Shown here in pieces: positions 52,171 to 60,981 of a stretch of 64,000 nucleotides of DNA (positions are counted from its first letter, which is position 1; each line of letters opens with the position of its first letter). Made by a program: the position numbers and the translations under genes. Under the pieces are notes generated by a model. The model saw only the letters and a list, made by a program, of their open reading frames with translations. It searched no databases and was not told the DNA's origin. Source of the DNA: JANSYA01 sp965243385. GTDB lineage: Bacteria; Spirochaetota; Leptospiria; Leptospirales; Leptonemataceae. The DNA lies in contig CBDEUV010000002.1 of the NCBI GenBank assembly GCA_965243385.1, positions 124,001 through 188,000 on the forward strand, read 5' to 3'.

Positions 52171-53019
52171 TCACTCGGGCAGAATCACCACGCCCTCGCC
52201 CCGCAGATCGATGACCCCGCTCCGGGAAGCGCCGCCACTCCGCTCGAAGTACGCCACCGCCGCATACAACCGCTGCACGACTCCCGCCGAATCCAGCGAG
52301 CCGGGCAGCTCCACTCGCACCCGCGCCGGCTTCAGATAGAGCGTGAGTCGCCCCGTCCGCCGCCAGTGCAGCTCCGAAATCCGGTCGGCCAGCTCCGGAT
52401 AATGTTTACGCAAATCCTGCAACCCGGCGATCACCCGGGCGAGGGCCGGATCGGTAAACCGCTCCAGACCCTCTTCATCCCGCGCAAAAGCCCCTCGCAC
52501 GAGCGGCGCGTCTTTGCAGCGAATGCGATTCTCGGCCAGAATCACAAGCTCGGCATCCACCTCATAGAGCGTGGTACGACCGTCCGCCGGGCCGCCGCCG
52601 TTCTCATCTTCCGTCGACTGCTCCTGACGAATCACCGCGACACAGGCTCGCTCCGCCAGCCGGATGCGAACCACACCGCCGCCGACCTGTTCAATTCGCG
52701 CGGCCTTCACCGCCGGATGCAACGCCAGCCGCTCTTCGGCCTCTTCTAACGCGACATCGTCGTAGACCATACCGCGTTTGAGCCCGGAAAACTCGATCGC
52801 CTCTTCCGCGCTCAAATATCCCGCCCAACCGGCAATGCCCGGGCCTGGATCATCCTGCTCCAGATCCTGCACTTCAAAGCTGCGCACCGGTTTTGGGTCC
52901 AGCTCCGCATCGACCTGCCAGATCAAAAGCACGCTACCGCTCAGCAGCAATACCACCGCGATCCCGACCAGCCCGTACAGACGGGCCGATCCGGTATTGC
53001 CACCGCGCTCCGGATTCAT
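52171..53019 (-). CDS. ftsQ: Cell division protein FtsQ/DivIB
   Basis: 282 residues. A short cytoplasmic tail precedes a single membrane helix (LYGLVGIAVVLLLSGSVLLIW, near 14-35). A POTRA domain follows (FSGLKRGMVYDDVALEEAEERLALHPAVKAARIEQVGGGVVRI in pieces), then FtsQ-type beta segments (CVAVIRQE...LYEVDAELVILAENRIR) and a C-terminal VVQRLYAAVAYFERSGG...VIDLRGEG block. It links the periplasmic divisome. GGAG lies upstream of the ATG. It heads a probable ftsQ-ftsA-ftsZ unit with its own promoter region. Confidence 0.9.
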   Translation of the reverse strand: MNPERGGNTGSARLYGLVGIAVVLLLSGSVLLIWQVDAELDPKPVRSFEVQDLEQDDPGPGIAGWAGYLSAEEAIEFSGLKRGMVYDDVALEEAEERLALHPAVKAARIEQVGGGVVRIRLAERACVAVIRQEQSTEDENGGGPADGRTTLYEVDAELVILAENRIRCKDAPLVRGAFARDEEGLERFTDPALARVIAGLQDLRKHYPELADRISELHWRRTGRLTLYLKPARVRVELPGSLDSAGVVQRLYAAVAYFERSGGASRSGVIDLRGEGVVILPE

Positions 53020-53125
53020 CCTCAGTCTCCAGTATTATGTCGCATTAGCACTGGCAATAAAATTTTTGCCTTTACATTTTTATAGAAGAAAAACTTTCCG
53101 CGTAATCTTTGTATAGCACTTCGCC
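53020..53125 (-). promoter_or_regulatory. AT-rich promoter region for ftsQ-ftsA-ftsZ
   Basis: A 106-base gap, markedly AT-rich against its flanks, separates the glycosidase-like gene from ftsQ. It contains a near-dyad GGCAATAAAATTTTTGCC (53053-53070), and on the minus strand the boxes TTGCCA and CATAAT, which are 12 bases apart and so not a standard pair, and TATAAAA further up. The composition fits an internal dcw promoter; exact boxes are unsure. Confidence 0.5.
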
Positions 53126-54964
53126 TCAGCGCAAGAGCTTGTCGAGCGGCATGCCCTGCTGGTTCACAAAGCCAGGAAAGCTCCTGGCCAGGAGTCGAAA
53201 AACCAGGGCATACACCCGGCCCATAAGCGGCGAAAATAGCAGCCGATCCCGCGCACGATATTCAGGGCGCTCCCGCAGAATCATTCGCAGAAAGAGCGGC
53301 ATCAAGCGCGCGAACAAGAAGCCCCCGCCCCCCTGGCGTTGCTGATTCAGTAAATTGGTATCGATCTGAAAGCGATACGCCCGCGGATAACGTCGCTCGT
53401 ACTCTTTGCACAGCTTCTCGATCTTTCGTTTTAAGCCGGGCGTGCGCGGCGCGTCAGCCGGCAAAATTCCGGAATACAGCGCTTCGCGTCCCAGGGCCAG
53501 CAGGCGAAAGGTATCGCTCTGAAAACGATAGTCGAAGGCCGGCATACCCGGTCGGCGCGCGAGTTTGCGCATCCGGTCGAGCTTCGCGAAAGCGGCGTGT
53601 CCGGCGGCCACCGATCGCGCGGCGGACTGCGCGTCGACGAAGCTCGCGTGCAGGATTTGAAAAACCCGGTTGATGGTCACGCTGTCCCAGAAGACGTGCA
53701 GGAGCGGCGGCACCCGCGCGCGATTCATATACAGAGTTCGCCGCGCGAAGGCGGGATCGTAGAGCAGCTCGCGAATCACCGTGTCCGCAAGATCCAGGAA
53801 TTCCATCAAATCCGCGAAAGCCTTCGGCGGCGGCTTCCGTTTGCCGCGCGACGCGCGGGCCCGGCTTTTCTTTTCGACGCCTGAAGCATTCGGAGAGTCG
53901 CACATAAAATCGGCGACGGCGTCTTCGACGCTCATCCGATCGCGAAAGAGTTTCAGGGTCACATGGGTATTCAGCTCGTTCCAGTACGACGAGTTTTTGA
54001 GAAATGTAAAATTGCGAAAGCGCGACCAGCCCCCGGTCTGGCACCACACCTGGATGCCGACGATGCCCCGGGCCGCCTGCAATTCGAGATGCTCGCGGAT
54101 ATGCACGTACTCCCGACCGACGAAGGCGGGATATTCGCCGAAGCCTTCGTACTCGCGTCGGGTCTGCAGCTCGATCAACTTGGGGCGACCGTCCAGCAGG
54201 AAGTGTTTATTGGTATCCAGATAGCGAAAAAAATCGCTTTCGCCGTATTTCATCGAGATGATCAGCCGCGGACTATTAATGCCCGCGAAGACCGCGTCGT
54301 ATGTGCGCCGATTCCACATGAGATCGCCGATCGCGTACGCGCCGACGGTCCAGGTGCGGAAGATCAGCAGACGTTCGCGCCGTTCGAAGAGGGGCAGCAG
54401 TCGTTTCAGCAAAGCGTTCGCGTCCGTCGCGTTTTTGATCACCAGCCGGCTGCGAAAATCGCCGCGAACGTCGACGCCGTCCGATTCGCCGATGCGCACG
54501 ATAATCCCGGCGATCTGCGGAAATGTCCCCAGCAATTCGTCGAGCATGGCCGCCAGCACCTCGAAGACCCGGTCGCGTTTTCCGCCGGTCGCCTGGTCGA
54601 TCCAGCGATTAAAGAACATGACGTCGGTCGTAATATAGACTTTCAGTCCGGCGCGCCCGGCGATATCAAAGAGCCGGCGATAGTACCGGCGATAACGTTC
54701 GATTTTGCGGCGTTGCTTCGGCGGATAAAAATCGGCCAGGGCCAATCGACTCAGTTCGTCGAGCGAAACGCCGTTGTATCCGATGCGCGCGACCCGCGCG
54801 GTGTAGCTTTCGAAATTCGAGCGAATACGGCGGCCGCGTTTCTTCGGCAACACGCCCTTTTTTTCGAGAGTATTGTGCGGGACTTTGGACCAGTTGATGA
54901 CTTCGCGCGGGTGGCGCACGAAAAATGGCCCGATGCTGTCGATGATATAAAGTCTTTCGTTCAC
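53126..54964 (-). CDS. Glycosidase-like TIM-barrel protein inside the dcw cluster
   Basis: 612 residues with no signal peptide or membrane helix. Barrel-like pieces are ARVARIGYNGVSLDELSRLA, DIAGRAGLKVYITTDVMF, PQIAGIIVRIGESDGVDV (candidate catalytic Glu), LLIFRTWTVGAYAIGDLMW, RLIISMKYGESDFFRYLDTN and GIVGIQVWCQTGGWSRFRN. The pattern is reminiscent of alpha-glucuronidase-type (GH67/GH115-like) barrels, but I cannot assign the family firmly. The C-terminal 250 residues are helical and basic. It sits between murC and ftsQ, where murB or ddl is often found, so a role in sugar or peptidoglycan metabolism is suggested by position only. Confidence 0.6.
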   Translation of the reverse strand: MNERLYIIDSIGPFFVRHPREVINWSKVPHNTLEKKGVLPKKRGRRIRSNFESYTARVARIGYNGVSLDELSRLALADFYPPKQRRKIERYRRYYRRLFDIAGRAGLKVYITTDVMFFNRWIDQATGGKRDRVFEVLAAMLDELLGTFPQIAGIIVRIGESDGVDVRGDFRSRLVIKNATDANALLKRLLPLFERRERLLIFRTWTVGAYAIGDLMWNRRTYDAVFAGINSPRLIISMKYGESDFFRYLDTNKHFLLDGRPKLIELQTRREYEGFGEYPAFVGREYVHIREHLELQAARGIVGIQVWCQTGGWSRFRNFTFLKNSSYWNELNTHVTLKLFRDRMSVEDAVADFMCDSPNASGVEKKSRARASRGKRKPPPKAFADLMEFLDLADTVIRELLYDPAFARRTLYMNRARVPPLLHVFWDSVTINRVFQILHASFVDAQSAARSVAAGHAAFAKLDRMRKLARRPGMPAFDYRFQSDTFRLLALGREALYSGILPADAPRTPGLKRKIEKLCKEYERRYPRAYRFQIDTNLLNQQRQGGGGFLFARLMPLFLRMILRERPEYRARDRLLFSPLMGRVYALVFRLLARSFPGFVNQQGMPLDKLLR

Positions 54965-55055
54965 GGTATCGATTAAATGGCGATGGTTCTCGCAGATCGT
55001 TTTAGAATGCGTCAGGGTCCTTCAATGTATCTTATAGCAGCGGCGCATGTCCGTT

Positions 55056-56609
55056 TCAATCGGTGCCCGGGTCGTCGGGCGTCGCCGCCAGATAGGCGCG
55101 AATGCCCGCGGAGATATCGCCCGCGCCCAGACAGACGACCAGATCTCCGGGCCGGGCTTCGTCGAAGATCGCGGCAAAGGCTTGCTGGATTGTACTTGCC
55201 CGCGATGCAGCGGACGATTCCGGCTCTTTTTCATTGGGCCCCGCAAACAGACGCGGCGCGACGGCGGCGGCATGCCCCCTGTCGCCCGCGAGAGCTTCCG
55301 CAATCAGCGCCGTGTCCACGCCTTCGATCGGCGCTTCGCCCGCGCTGTAGAGCGGCAGCAGATACACGCGATCCGCGTCTGCGAGCGCCGTCGCGAATTC
55401 GCGATAGAGCGCGTTTGTGCGGGTATAACGATGCGGCTGAAAGACCGCGAGCAATCGTCCGCTCCCCAGTCGCACCCGGCAGGCCGCGATGACCGCCTGG
55501 ATTTCGGTGGGATGGTGGCCGTAGTCGTCGTAGATTCGTGCGCCGGAATATTCGCCCAGAAATTCCATGCGGCGCTCGACGCCTGGAAATTCGTTCAACG
55601 CCTGCAACGCCCGGGCCGGCGAATACTCCGGACATTCGAGCAGTCCCTGGCTTACGGCCTGATCCACTAACGCGAAGACGCCCAGCGCGTTCGCGGCGAA
55701 GTGCCGGCCTGGCATCTTCAGCTGCAATTCACCCGCCGGCTCCGTTTCGCCGGGTCGGCGAACCGTCATGAGATCGCTTTCAGGCGCGAAGCGGCCGCGA
55801 TACGATCGCGCAGCATCGCTCGCGGGAATATCCGCTTCCGGCGAGCCTTCGACCGCCGCGTGATAATAATAAGCCGCCGGGCTTTCGGCGCCGATCGCGC
55901 GCAGGTTTTCGTCGGCCGCGTTCAATACGCACAGGCGGCCGGCGGCGACGAATTGCGCGAAGGCCGCGCACAAATTCGCGAAATCGCCGTAGTGCTCGAG
56001 ATGATCGTGATCGATATTCAGGACCAGACGCAGTGCGGGACGGGCTTTCAAAAACGAGCCGTCCGATTCGTCGGTTTCGCAGGCGCCTGTCCTGCCGGAG
56101 CCGTAACGCACCCCCTGTTCTAAATACAGCGGACGGCCCCCGACGATGATATGCGGATCGACGCCGAGCTGTATTAACAGCCAGCCGGCCATCGAAGAAC
56201 TGGAAGTCTTGCCGTGAGTGCCGGCGACGCACAGCGCTTCCGGGCGATCGCGAAAGCACTCGTTTAAAAAGTCCATGCGATGCATGAGGCGGATCTTCCC
56301 GGCGTCCGCCAGCTCCAGCGCGCGCTGACGCTCGACGTGATTGCCGGCGATGGCGCTGCTGTAGACGACGATCGGCTGCTGTTCCGAAGTAGCTTCGCCG
56401 ACCGGGGCGAACAGCGCGTTCAGATTTTCCGGGGAATGCTGGCGAAAAACGCGCGCGCCCTGCGCGCTGAGCTGCGCATATCGCGCTTCGCTCAGACCCG
56501 GATCGGAGCCGGCCACGAGATCATAGCCGGCCTGGAGCGCAAATTTCGCCAGCGGCTCCATACCGGAGCCGCCGATGCCGATTAAAAAGACTCTGCGGCC
56601 GCTCATCAC
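55056..56609 (-). CDS. murC: UDP-N-acetylmuramate--L-alanine ligase MurC
   Basis: 517 residues. The N-terminal nucleotide-sugar site is RVFLIGIGGSGMEPLAKFAL. The ATP site is CVAGTHGKTSSSSMAGWLL, followed by TDESDGSFLKARPALRLVLNIDHDHLEHY in two neighbouring blocks. The C-terminal domain has FPGVERRMEFLGEYSGARIYDDYGHHPTEI and VFQPHRYTRTNALYREF, the MurC-specific DYGHHPTE and QPHRYTR blocks. It adds L-alanine to UDP-MurNAc. Its start overlaps murG by four bases (ATGA). Confidence 0.96.
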   Translation of the reverse strand: MMSGRRVFLIGIGGSGMEPLAKFALQAGYDLVAGSDPGLSEARYAQLSAQGARVFRQHSPENLNALFAPVGEATSEQQPIVVYSSAIAGNHVERQRALELADAGKIRLMHRMDFLNECFRDRPEALCVAGTHGKTSSSSMAGWLLIQLGVDPHIIVGGRPLYLEQGVRYGSGRTGACETDESDGSFLKARPALRLVLNIDHDHLEHYGDFANLCAAFAQFVAAGRLCVLNAADENLRAIGAESPAAYYYHAAVEGSPEADIPASDAARSYRGRFAPESDLMTVRRPGETEPAGELQLKMPGRHFAANALGVFALVDQAVSQGLLECPEYSPARALQALNEFPGVERRMEFLGEYSGARIYDDYGHHPTEIQAVIAACRVRLGSGRLLAVFQPHRYTRTNALYREFATALADADRVYLLPLYSAGEAPIEGVDTALIAEALAGDRGHAAAVAPRLFAGPNEKEPESSAASRASTIQQAFAAIFDEARPGDLVVCLGAGDISAGIRAYLAATPDDPGTD

Positions 56610-57904
56610 TGTCCGGCAGCCAGGCCCGCCGCTCCGGGTTTCGCATGCCCGGCTTCGACTCCCGAAGCTGCGTTCGACTCAAAATCCGCGGCAATCGCCG
56701 CGCGAATTGTCGTGGCAGCGTCGGGTCGCGCCAGCTCAAGCGCGCGTGTCGAACGCTCCGCGAGTTGATCCGGATTCGCGCTCCAATCGCGCAGAACTTC
56801 GATCAGCTCGGCGGGGTCGGTATCGCGACGCGAAATACAGTGCGCCGCTCCGCCTTCGCGCAGATACTCTGCGTTGCCCAGTTGGTGATTGTCGGCGGCG
56901 AAGGGATAGGGAATCAGAATCATCGGCAGGCCGAAGACCAGCGCCTCCGACACAACGCCCGCTCCCGCCCGCGCGATCAATAGATCCGCCTCACGATAGA
57001 ACTCCGCGATGCCGGGATGATAACCGAAGAGCGTAACGTCCGGGAAACGATCCTCCGGCAAGAGATCGCGCATGGCGGCGACGTTCTTTTCGCCGCACTG
57101 AATGATCCAGCGCGCTACGGGCCCTGCCGGACGTCTTTTCGAATTGCTTTTCCGCTTCGGGTTTTCGTTGGCTGCACTCAGTTCCGGGATCGCCGCGGCC
57201 ACCATCGCATTGATCTGCGCCGCGCCCTGGCTGCCTCCGAGCACGAGCACCGTAAGTCCTGACCCGCGCGCTGATTTTTTTGAGCTCGTTTTCGCCGCGG
57301 CTTTTTTCGAAATCTTTTTCGAATTCTTTTTCGGGCGCGATCCCGGTTGCCTGCTCTTTTTGTTCTGTTTGGCGGCGACGGCTTTGAGCGCCGGCCGCAG
57401 CGGATTGCCGGCAATCATCGCGCGCTGGCCCGCAAAGACGGCCTGGCGACGCCCGGCCTGCACCGGAAAATTCAAAAATACGCGACGCGCGCCGCCGGCG
57501 AAGAGCCGCGTGGCCCGTCCCGGAATGGCGTTCTGTTCGCAGAGATAGTACGGTACGCCCGCCAAACGGGCGGCGAGAATTCCGGGAAAGATCGAATAGC
57601 CGCCCATGCCGATCATGCAGCTCACGCGCTGCTCCCGCAGCAGACGCTGCGCGCGCCGGAAAGCTTTCCAGAATCGCAGGGGAAAGGCCAGCAACGCCAG
57701 GGGACGTCGGGCGATGGGCGGTGCGGCGTAAAAATGAACGGGAAACGGCGCGTCTTTGAAATCGGCGTACGTGCGATTTTTTTCGAGGCTGAGAAATTGC
57801 ACGGACTCGCCGGCCGCGGCGAATTCCAGCGCCAGTCCCAGACCCGGAACGATATGGCCGCCCGTGCCGCCGGCGACGATTAGATAAACGGATTTTTGCG
57901 CCAC
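56606..57904 (-). CDS. murG: Lipid II synthase MurG with Lys-rich insertions
   Basis: 432 residues, against about 355 for the family. The GT-B signatures are VAGGTGGHIVPGLGLAL, MGGYSIFPGILAARLAGVPY and EQNAIPGRATRLFA in the N-domain and LVLGGSQGAAQINAMV, ADLLIARAGAGVVSEAL and GLPMILIPYPFAADNHQLGN in the C-domain. Between the domains, near residues 174-215, is an insertion made almost only of Lys, Ser, Ala, Arg and Asn (KKNSKKISKKAAAKTSSKK), and a second basic loop (NENPKRKSNSKRRPAG) near 242-262. The enzyme adds GlcNAc to lipid I at the inner membrane; a basic loop could strengthen lipid contact. The GTG start has AGGG adjacent. Confidence 0.95.
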   Translation of the reverse strand: MAQKSVYLIVAGGTGGHIVPGLGLALEFAAAGESVQFLSLEKNRTYADFKDAPFPVHFYAAPPIARRPLALLAFPLRFWKAFRRAQRLLREQRVSCMIGMGGYSIFPGILAARLAGVPYYLCEQNAIPGRATRLFAGGARRVFLNFPVQAGRRQAVFAGQRAMIAGNPLRPALKAVAAKQNKKSRQPGSRPKKNSKKISKKAAAKTSSKKSARGSGLTVLVLGGSQGAAQINAMVAAAIPELSAANENPKRKSNSKRRPAGPVARWIIQCGEKNVAAMRDLLPEDRFPDVTLFGYHPGIAEFYREADLLIARAGAGVVSEALVFGLPMILIPYPFAADNHQLGNAEYLREGGAAHCISRRDTDPAELIEVLRDWSANPDQLAERSTRALELARPDAATTIRAAIAADFESNAASGVEAGHAKPGAAGLAAGQ

Positions 57905-57947
57905 CCCTGACTGATCAACCGGCGTGCACCGCCGCTACAACTAATTT

Positions 57948-59168
57948 TTATCGGGCGCGGGCGTCATGAGGGGTCTGGCGACTTACGTTCAAGAGCAGAC
58001 CCACGAAGCCCATCGTAACGATCAACGAAGATCCGCCGTAACTGATAAACGGCAGACTGACCCCGGTCGTCGGCACGAGACCGGTCACCACGCTCATATT
58101 CACGAGCGCCTGCAGCACCAGCATCACCAGGGTTCCGGCCCCCAGTAAAAACGCGAAGGGCGCTTCGATTTTCGCGACGGCGTAATATCCCCGCCACACG
58201 AACGCGACAAACAGCGTGAGCAAAGCCAGCACGCCGACCCAGCCGAAATTCTCCGCGAAGAGCGCGAGTATAAAGTCCGTATGTCCGTAGGTCAAATAGC
58301 GGTGCCCGAAACCTCCGGCGATACCGGCGTCGCTGCCGAACCAGCCGCCTTCCGCGAACGCACGAAACGAAGTTACGAGCTGATAGCCGCCCGAATAACG
58401 ATGCGCCATCGGGTCGAGCCAGACCATCAGCCGCTCCAGGCGGTACTCCCACAGTACGACCAGGAGCAACAGCAAAGGTACCGTCGCCGCCGCCAGCAGA
58501 AATAAACGCAACATGGGAAAGCCCGAAAGATAAACCATCACCGCAAGCACGCCCAACATACACAGGGTCGTGCCGTATTGCGGTTCCAGCACGATGCTCA
58601 GCAATAGAAATAGAACCAGTCCCAACGGCGGCGCGAGTTTACGCATATCGTATTCGGTCTGCAGCTGATCGCCCTTACTGAAGACGCAGGCCACGTAGAC
58701 GACCATTGCAATCTTCGCGAACTCCGAAGGCTGAAATACGATCGGTCCCAGACGCATCCAGCGGTGAAAGGATTCGCCGGAACCGCTCACGCTGTGGCCC
58801 AGGCCGGGAATAAACACAAGTAGCAGGACGACGATCGCGCCGAGCATGCCTGGCAGCGCCAGACGGCGAATCAAAGTGAGGGGCACAATCGAAGCCACGA
58901 GCAACAGCAGAAAGCCCGCGGCGAACCAGCCCATCTGACGTTTCAAAAAGAAATCCGCGTCGCCCAGTTCGCGCTCGGCGACGACCGCCGACGCGGGATA
59001 GAGCGCGATCAATCCGACGAAGCACAGCGCGATCGAAAGCGCGAAGAGGACCATATCGCGCTGACCCGCGTCGCGGCCGCCCTGCAGCGAACGCGCGAAG
59101 ACGTCACTGTAGAGCCGGCGCAATCGCGCCGCAAAATCGGGCCGGATGCGTTGATTCAGGGTCGACAT
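57948..59168 (-). CDS. ftsW: Lipid II polymerase FtsW (SEDS family)
   Basis: 406 residues with about ten membrane helices. The family blocks are LYPASAVVAERELGDADFFL, GSGESFHRWMRLGPIVFQPSEFAKIAMVVY in two parts, LEPQYGTTLCMLGV, GGYQLVTSFRAFAEGGWFG and the C-terminal NMSVVTGLVPTTGVSLPFISYGGSS in adjacent parts. The Asp/Glu-rich loop HTDFILALFAENFGWVG carries the catalytic residue region. A 40-residue cytoplasmic N-tail precedes helix 1. It overlaps murD by 13 bases. FtsW polymerises septal glycan with its partner FtsI, which is not in this window. Confidence 0.95.
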   Translation of the reverse strand: MSTLNQRIRPDFAARLRRLYSDVFARSLQGGRDAGQRDMVLFALSIALCFVGLIALYPASAVVAERELGDADFFLKRQMGWFAAGFLLLLVASIVPLTLIRRLALPGMLGAIVVLLLVFIPGLGHSVSGSGESFHRWMRLGPIVFQPSEFAKIAMVVYVACVFSKGDQLQTEYDMRKLAPPLGLVLFLLLSIVLEPQYGTTLCMLGVLAVMVYLSGFPMLRLFLLAAATVPLLLLLVVLWEYRLERLMVWLDPMAHRYSGGYQLVTSFRAFAEGGWFGSDAGIAGGFGHRYLTYGHTDFILALFAENFGWVGVLALLTLFVAFVWRGYYAVAKIEAPFAFLLGAGTLVMLVLQALVNMSVVTGLVPTTGVSLPFISYGGSSLIVTMGFVGLLLNVSRQTPHDARAR

Positions 59169-60958
59169 GCTTGAACTAATTCCCGGAAGTGCTCGCCCCG
59201 TTTTTCGTACGATGAGTAGGCGTCGTACGAGGCGCAGGCCGGACTCAAGAGTACGACCGCGCGACGGCCTGCGTCCGTACCGCTTGCTTTGCGCTGGTCT
59301 CTGGCGCCCGCTCCGGGACTGCTTTTATTTTCGGCAGCTTCGACCTGGGAATCGCTTTGAATCCAGGCCCGGGCCGCCTGGACCGCCCCGGCAAAGGCTG
59401 CGGGCAGGTCCGGGAAGACGGCGTTGGTGCCGGTGCGTTCCGCGATTTGCGGCCCGGCCTCGCCGAACGGGAACAACTCCACGCCCTCGCGTCCGCCCAG
59501 CTCGCCGAAATCGGCGCCTTTGGCGCGCCCGCCGCACAATAAGAACACTCGCCGCTCCGGCTCCGGAAACGAGGCAAGCGCGGCCACAACCGCCTGGACG
59601 GTCGTGGCTTTGCTATCGTTCAAAAACAGAATGCGGTCGAGTTCTGACGCGGCAGCCTCCGGGGAACCAGAACGAACGTTCTGTTCGTTTATGGCGTCCG
59701 GGCTACCAGAACGAACGTTCTGTTTGTCTGTGCCGTCTGGATTTCCAGAACGAACGTTCTGTTCGGAATCAGCGGGACGGCAGATTTCCATCCGATGCGG
59801 CAGGCCCCGAAAGCTGCGAATGGCGGCCGCAAGTTTTTCCGTATTCACATGCAGGCCGCGCAAATAGTGCACCGAAGCCTTCTCGAGAGACTCAAGAGCT
59901 CGCAGCGCGAAGCGCAGATTTTCCTGATTGTGGATCCCCGGCAGCGGGAAGTCCCGGGCCGCCAGCAATTCCCGCCCGCGATACTGCAGGTTCTCCGCCA
60001 CGGGCTCCTCTGCAATGGTCGGCACGACGACGAGGCGGGGACGGCCGGGGCGCACCTGCACCGTATCGAGCGATTCGATTTCGACCGAATGCCCGCCGTC
60101 CGTATCCTTTTGATTGCGATCGGATTCATCCGGGCCGGCGGCGTCCGCGGCGCGGTGCGAGGCGGCGGCCGACTGTAAATATGGCCGGGCGTGAGCCTGT
60201 TCATAAATTGCGCGCGGAGCCAGCAACACGTCGCGTTCGTTCTGGCAGTTTATGATATTCAGTTTCGCATCCAGATAGCCGGCGCGATCGGGATAGCGGT
60301 CAAGGTGATCGTCGGCTATATTTAAGACGACGGCGACATCGGGATGAAAGCGTTCGACCAGCTCCAGTTGAAACGAAGAGCATTCCACGACCAGCACCGG
60401 CGGCAGACGGGCCGGTCCGTCGGCCGGAAAGGATTCCAGTGCGAGCTGCGATAACGGCAGGCCGAAATTACCGCAGGCGATGGCCCGCAGGCCCGTCGCC
60501 TCATTCACAAGATGCTCGAGCAGCGCGACGGTCGTCGATTTGCCGTCGGTGCCGGTGACTCCGATGATCAGCGGCGCCGGCAACATCGCGCGTTCGCACG
60601 CCTGGGAAATGACTTCGCTTGCGAAATCGTTTTCGCCGCGGACTGGAATCCGCGCTTCGCGGGCGGCTGTGAATAGATCGCCCGCAAGCGGAACCCCCGG
60701 GCCGGTGATCACGAGATCCACTTTATAGTCGGAAAGCAATTCGCGGTCTTCGCGCGGCCGCGCGTCCAGCAATCGCTGCTGACCCCGACCTTCGTTTTCG
60801 AGAGCTGAGCTCAGTTCCGGGCCGAGATCGGCTTCGGCGTTGCGATCCGACAGCACGACGCGCCCGCCCAGCTGCAAGCACAGGCGCGCGAGACTGCGGC
60901 CCGAAAGCCCCCCGGCCCCGCAGATCAGTATGGTATTGCCCGCTAAAGATTGATCCAA
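59156..60958 (-). CDS. murD: UDP-N-acetylmuramoyl-L-alanine--D-glutamate ligase MurD with insertions
   Basis: 600 residues, against about 450 in the family. The start TTG has GGAG eight bases upstream. The motifs are ILICGAGGLSGRSLARLCL, GPGVPLAGDLFTAAREARI, GVTGTDGKSTTVALLEHLV, LVVECSSFQLELVERFHPDV and NIADDHLDRYPDRAGYLDAK. The C-domain has LPHRMEIC, FLNDSKATTVQAVVAALASF and FLLCGGRAKGADFGEL. Two insertions are seen: a disordered loop (AADAAGPDESDRNQKDTDGG) near 265-295 and three 13-residue repeats near 391-430. It adds D-glutamate to UDP-MurNAc-L-Ala. Confidence 0.95.
   Translation of the reverse strand: MDQSLAGNTILICGAGGLSGRSLARLCLQLGGRVVLSDRNAEADLGPELSSALENEGRGQQRLLDARPREDRELLSDYKVDLVITGPGVPLAGDLFTAAREARIPVRGENDFASEVISQACERAMLPAPLIIGVTGTDGKSTTVALLEHLVNEATGLRAIACGNFGLPLSQLALESFPADGPARLPPVLVVECSSFQLELVERFHPDVAVVLNIADDHLDRYPDRAGYLDAKLNIINCQNERDVLLAPRAIYEQAHARPYLQSAAASHRAADAAGPDESDRNQKDTDGGHSVEIESLDTVQVRPGRPRLVVVPTIAEEPVAENLQYRGRELLAARDFPLPGIHNQENLRFALRALESLEKASVHYLRGLHVNTEKLAAAIRSFRGLPHRMEICRPADSEQNVRSGNPDGTDKQNVRSGSPDAINEQNVRSGSPEAAASELDRILFLNDSKATTVQAVVAALASFPEPERRVFLLCGGRAKGADFGELGGREGVELFPFGEAGPQIAERTGTNAVFPDLPAAFAGAVQAARAWIQSDSQVEAAENKSSPGAGARDQRKASGTDAGRRAVVLLSPACASYDAYSSYEKRGEHFRELVQACRP
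59671..59787. repeat. Three 39-base repeats inside murD
   Basis: Copies start at 59671, 59710 and 59749, each opening with AACGAACGTTCTG, which contains the dyad GAACGTTC. The unit is 13 codons, so the product repeats are EQNVRSGNPDGTD-like (QNVRSG constant). The insertion stays in frame and lies between the central and C-terminal domain elements of MurD. Confidence 0.88.
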
Positions 60959-60981
60959 AAAGTACTCCGCAGATTTCGCGC

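Noticed and set aside
59167..60255. Plus-strand 362-codon open frame opposite murD
   Set aside because: Arg/Pro/Ser-rich antisense translation of murD and its repeats; no domain recognised.
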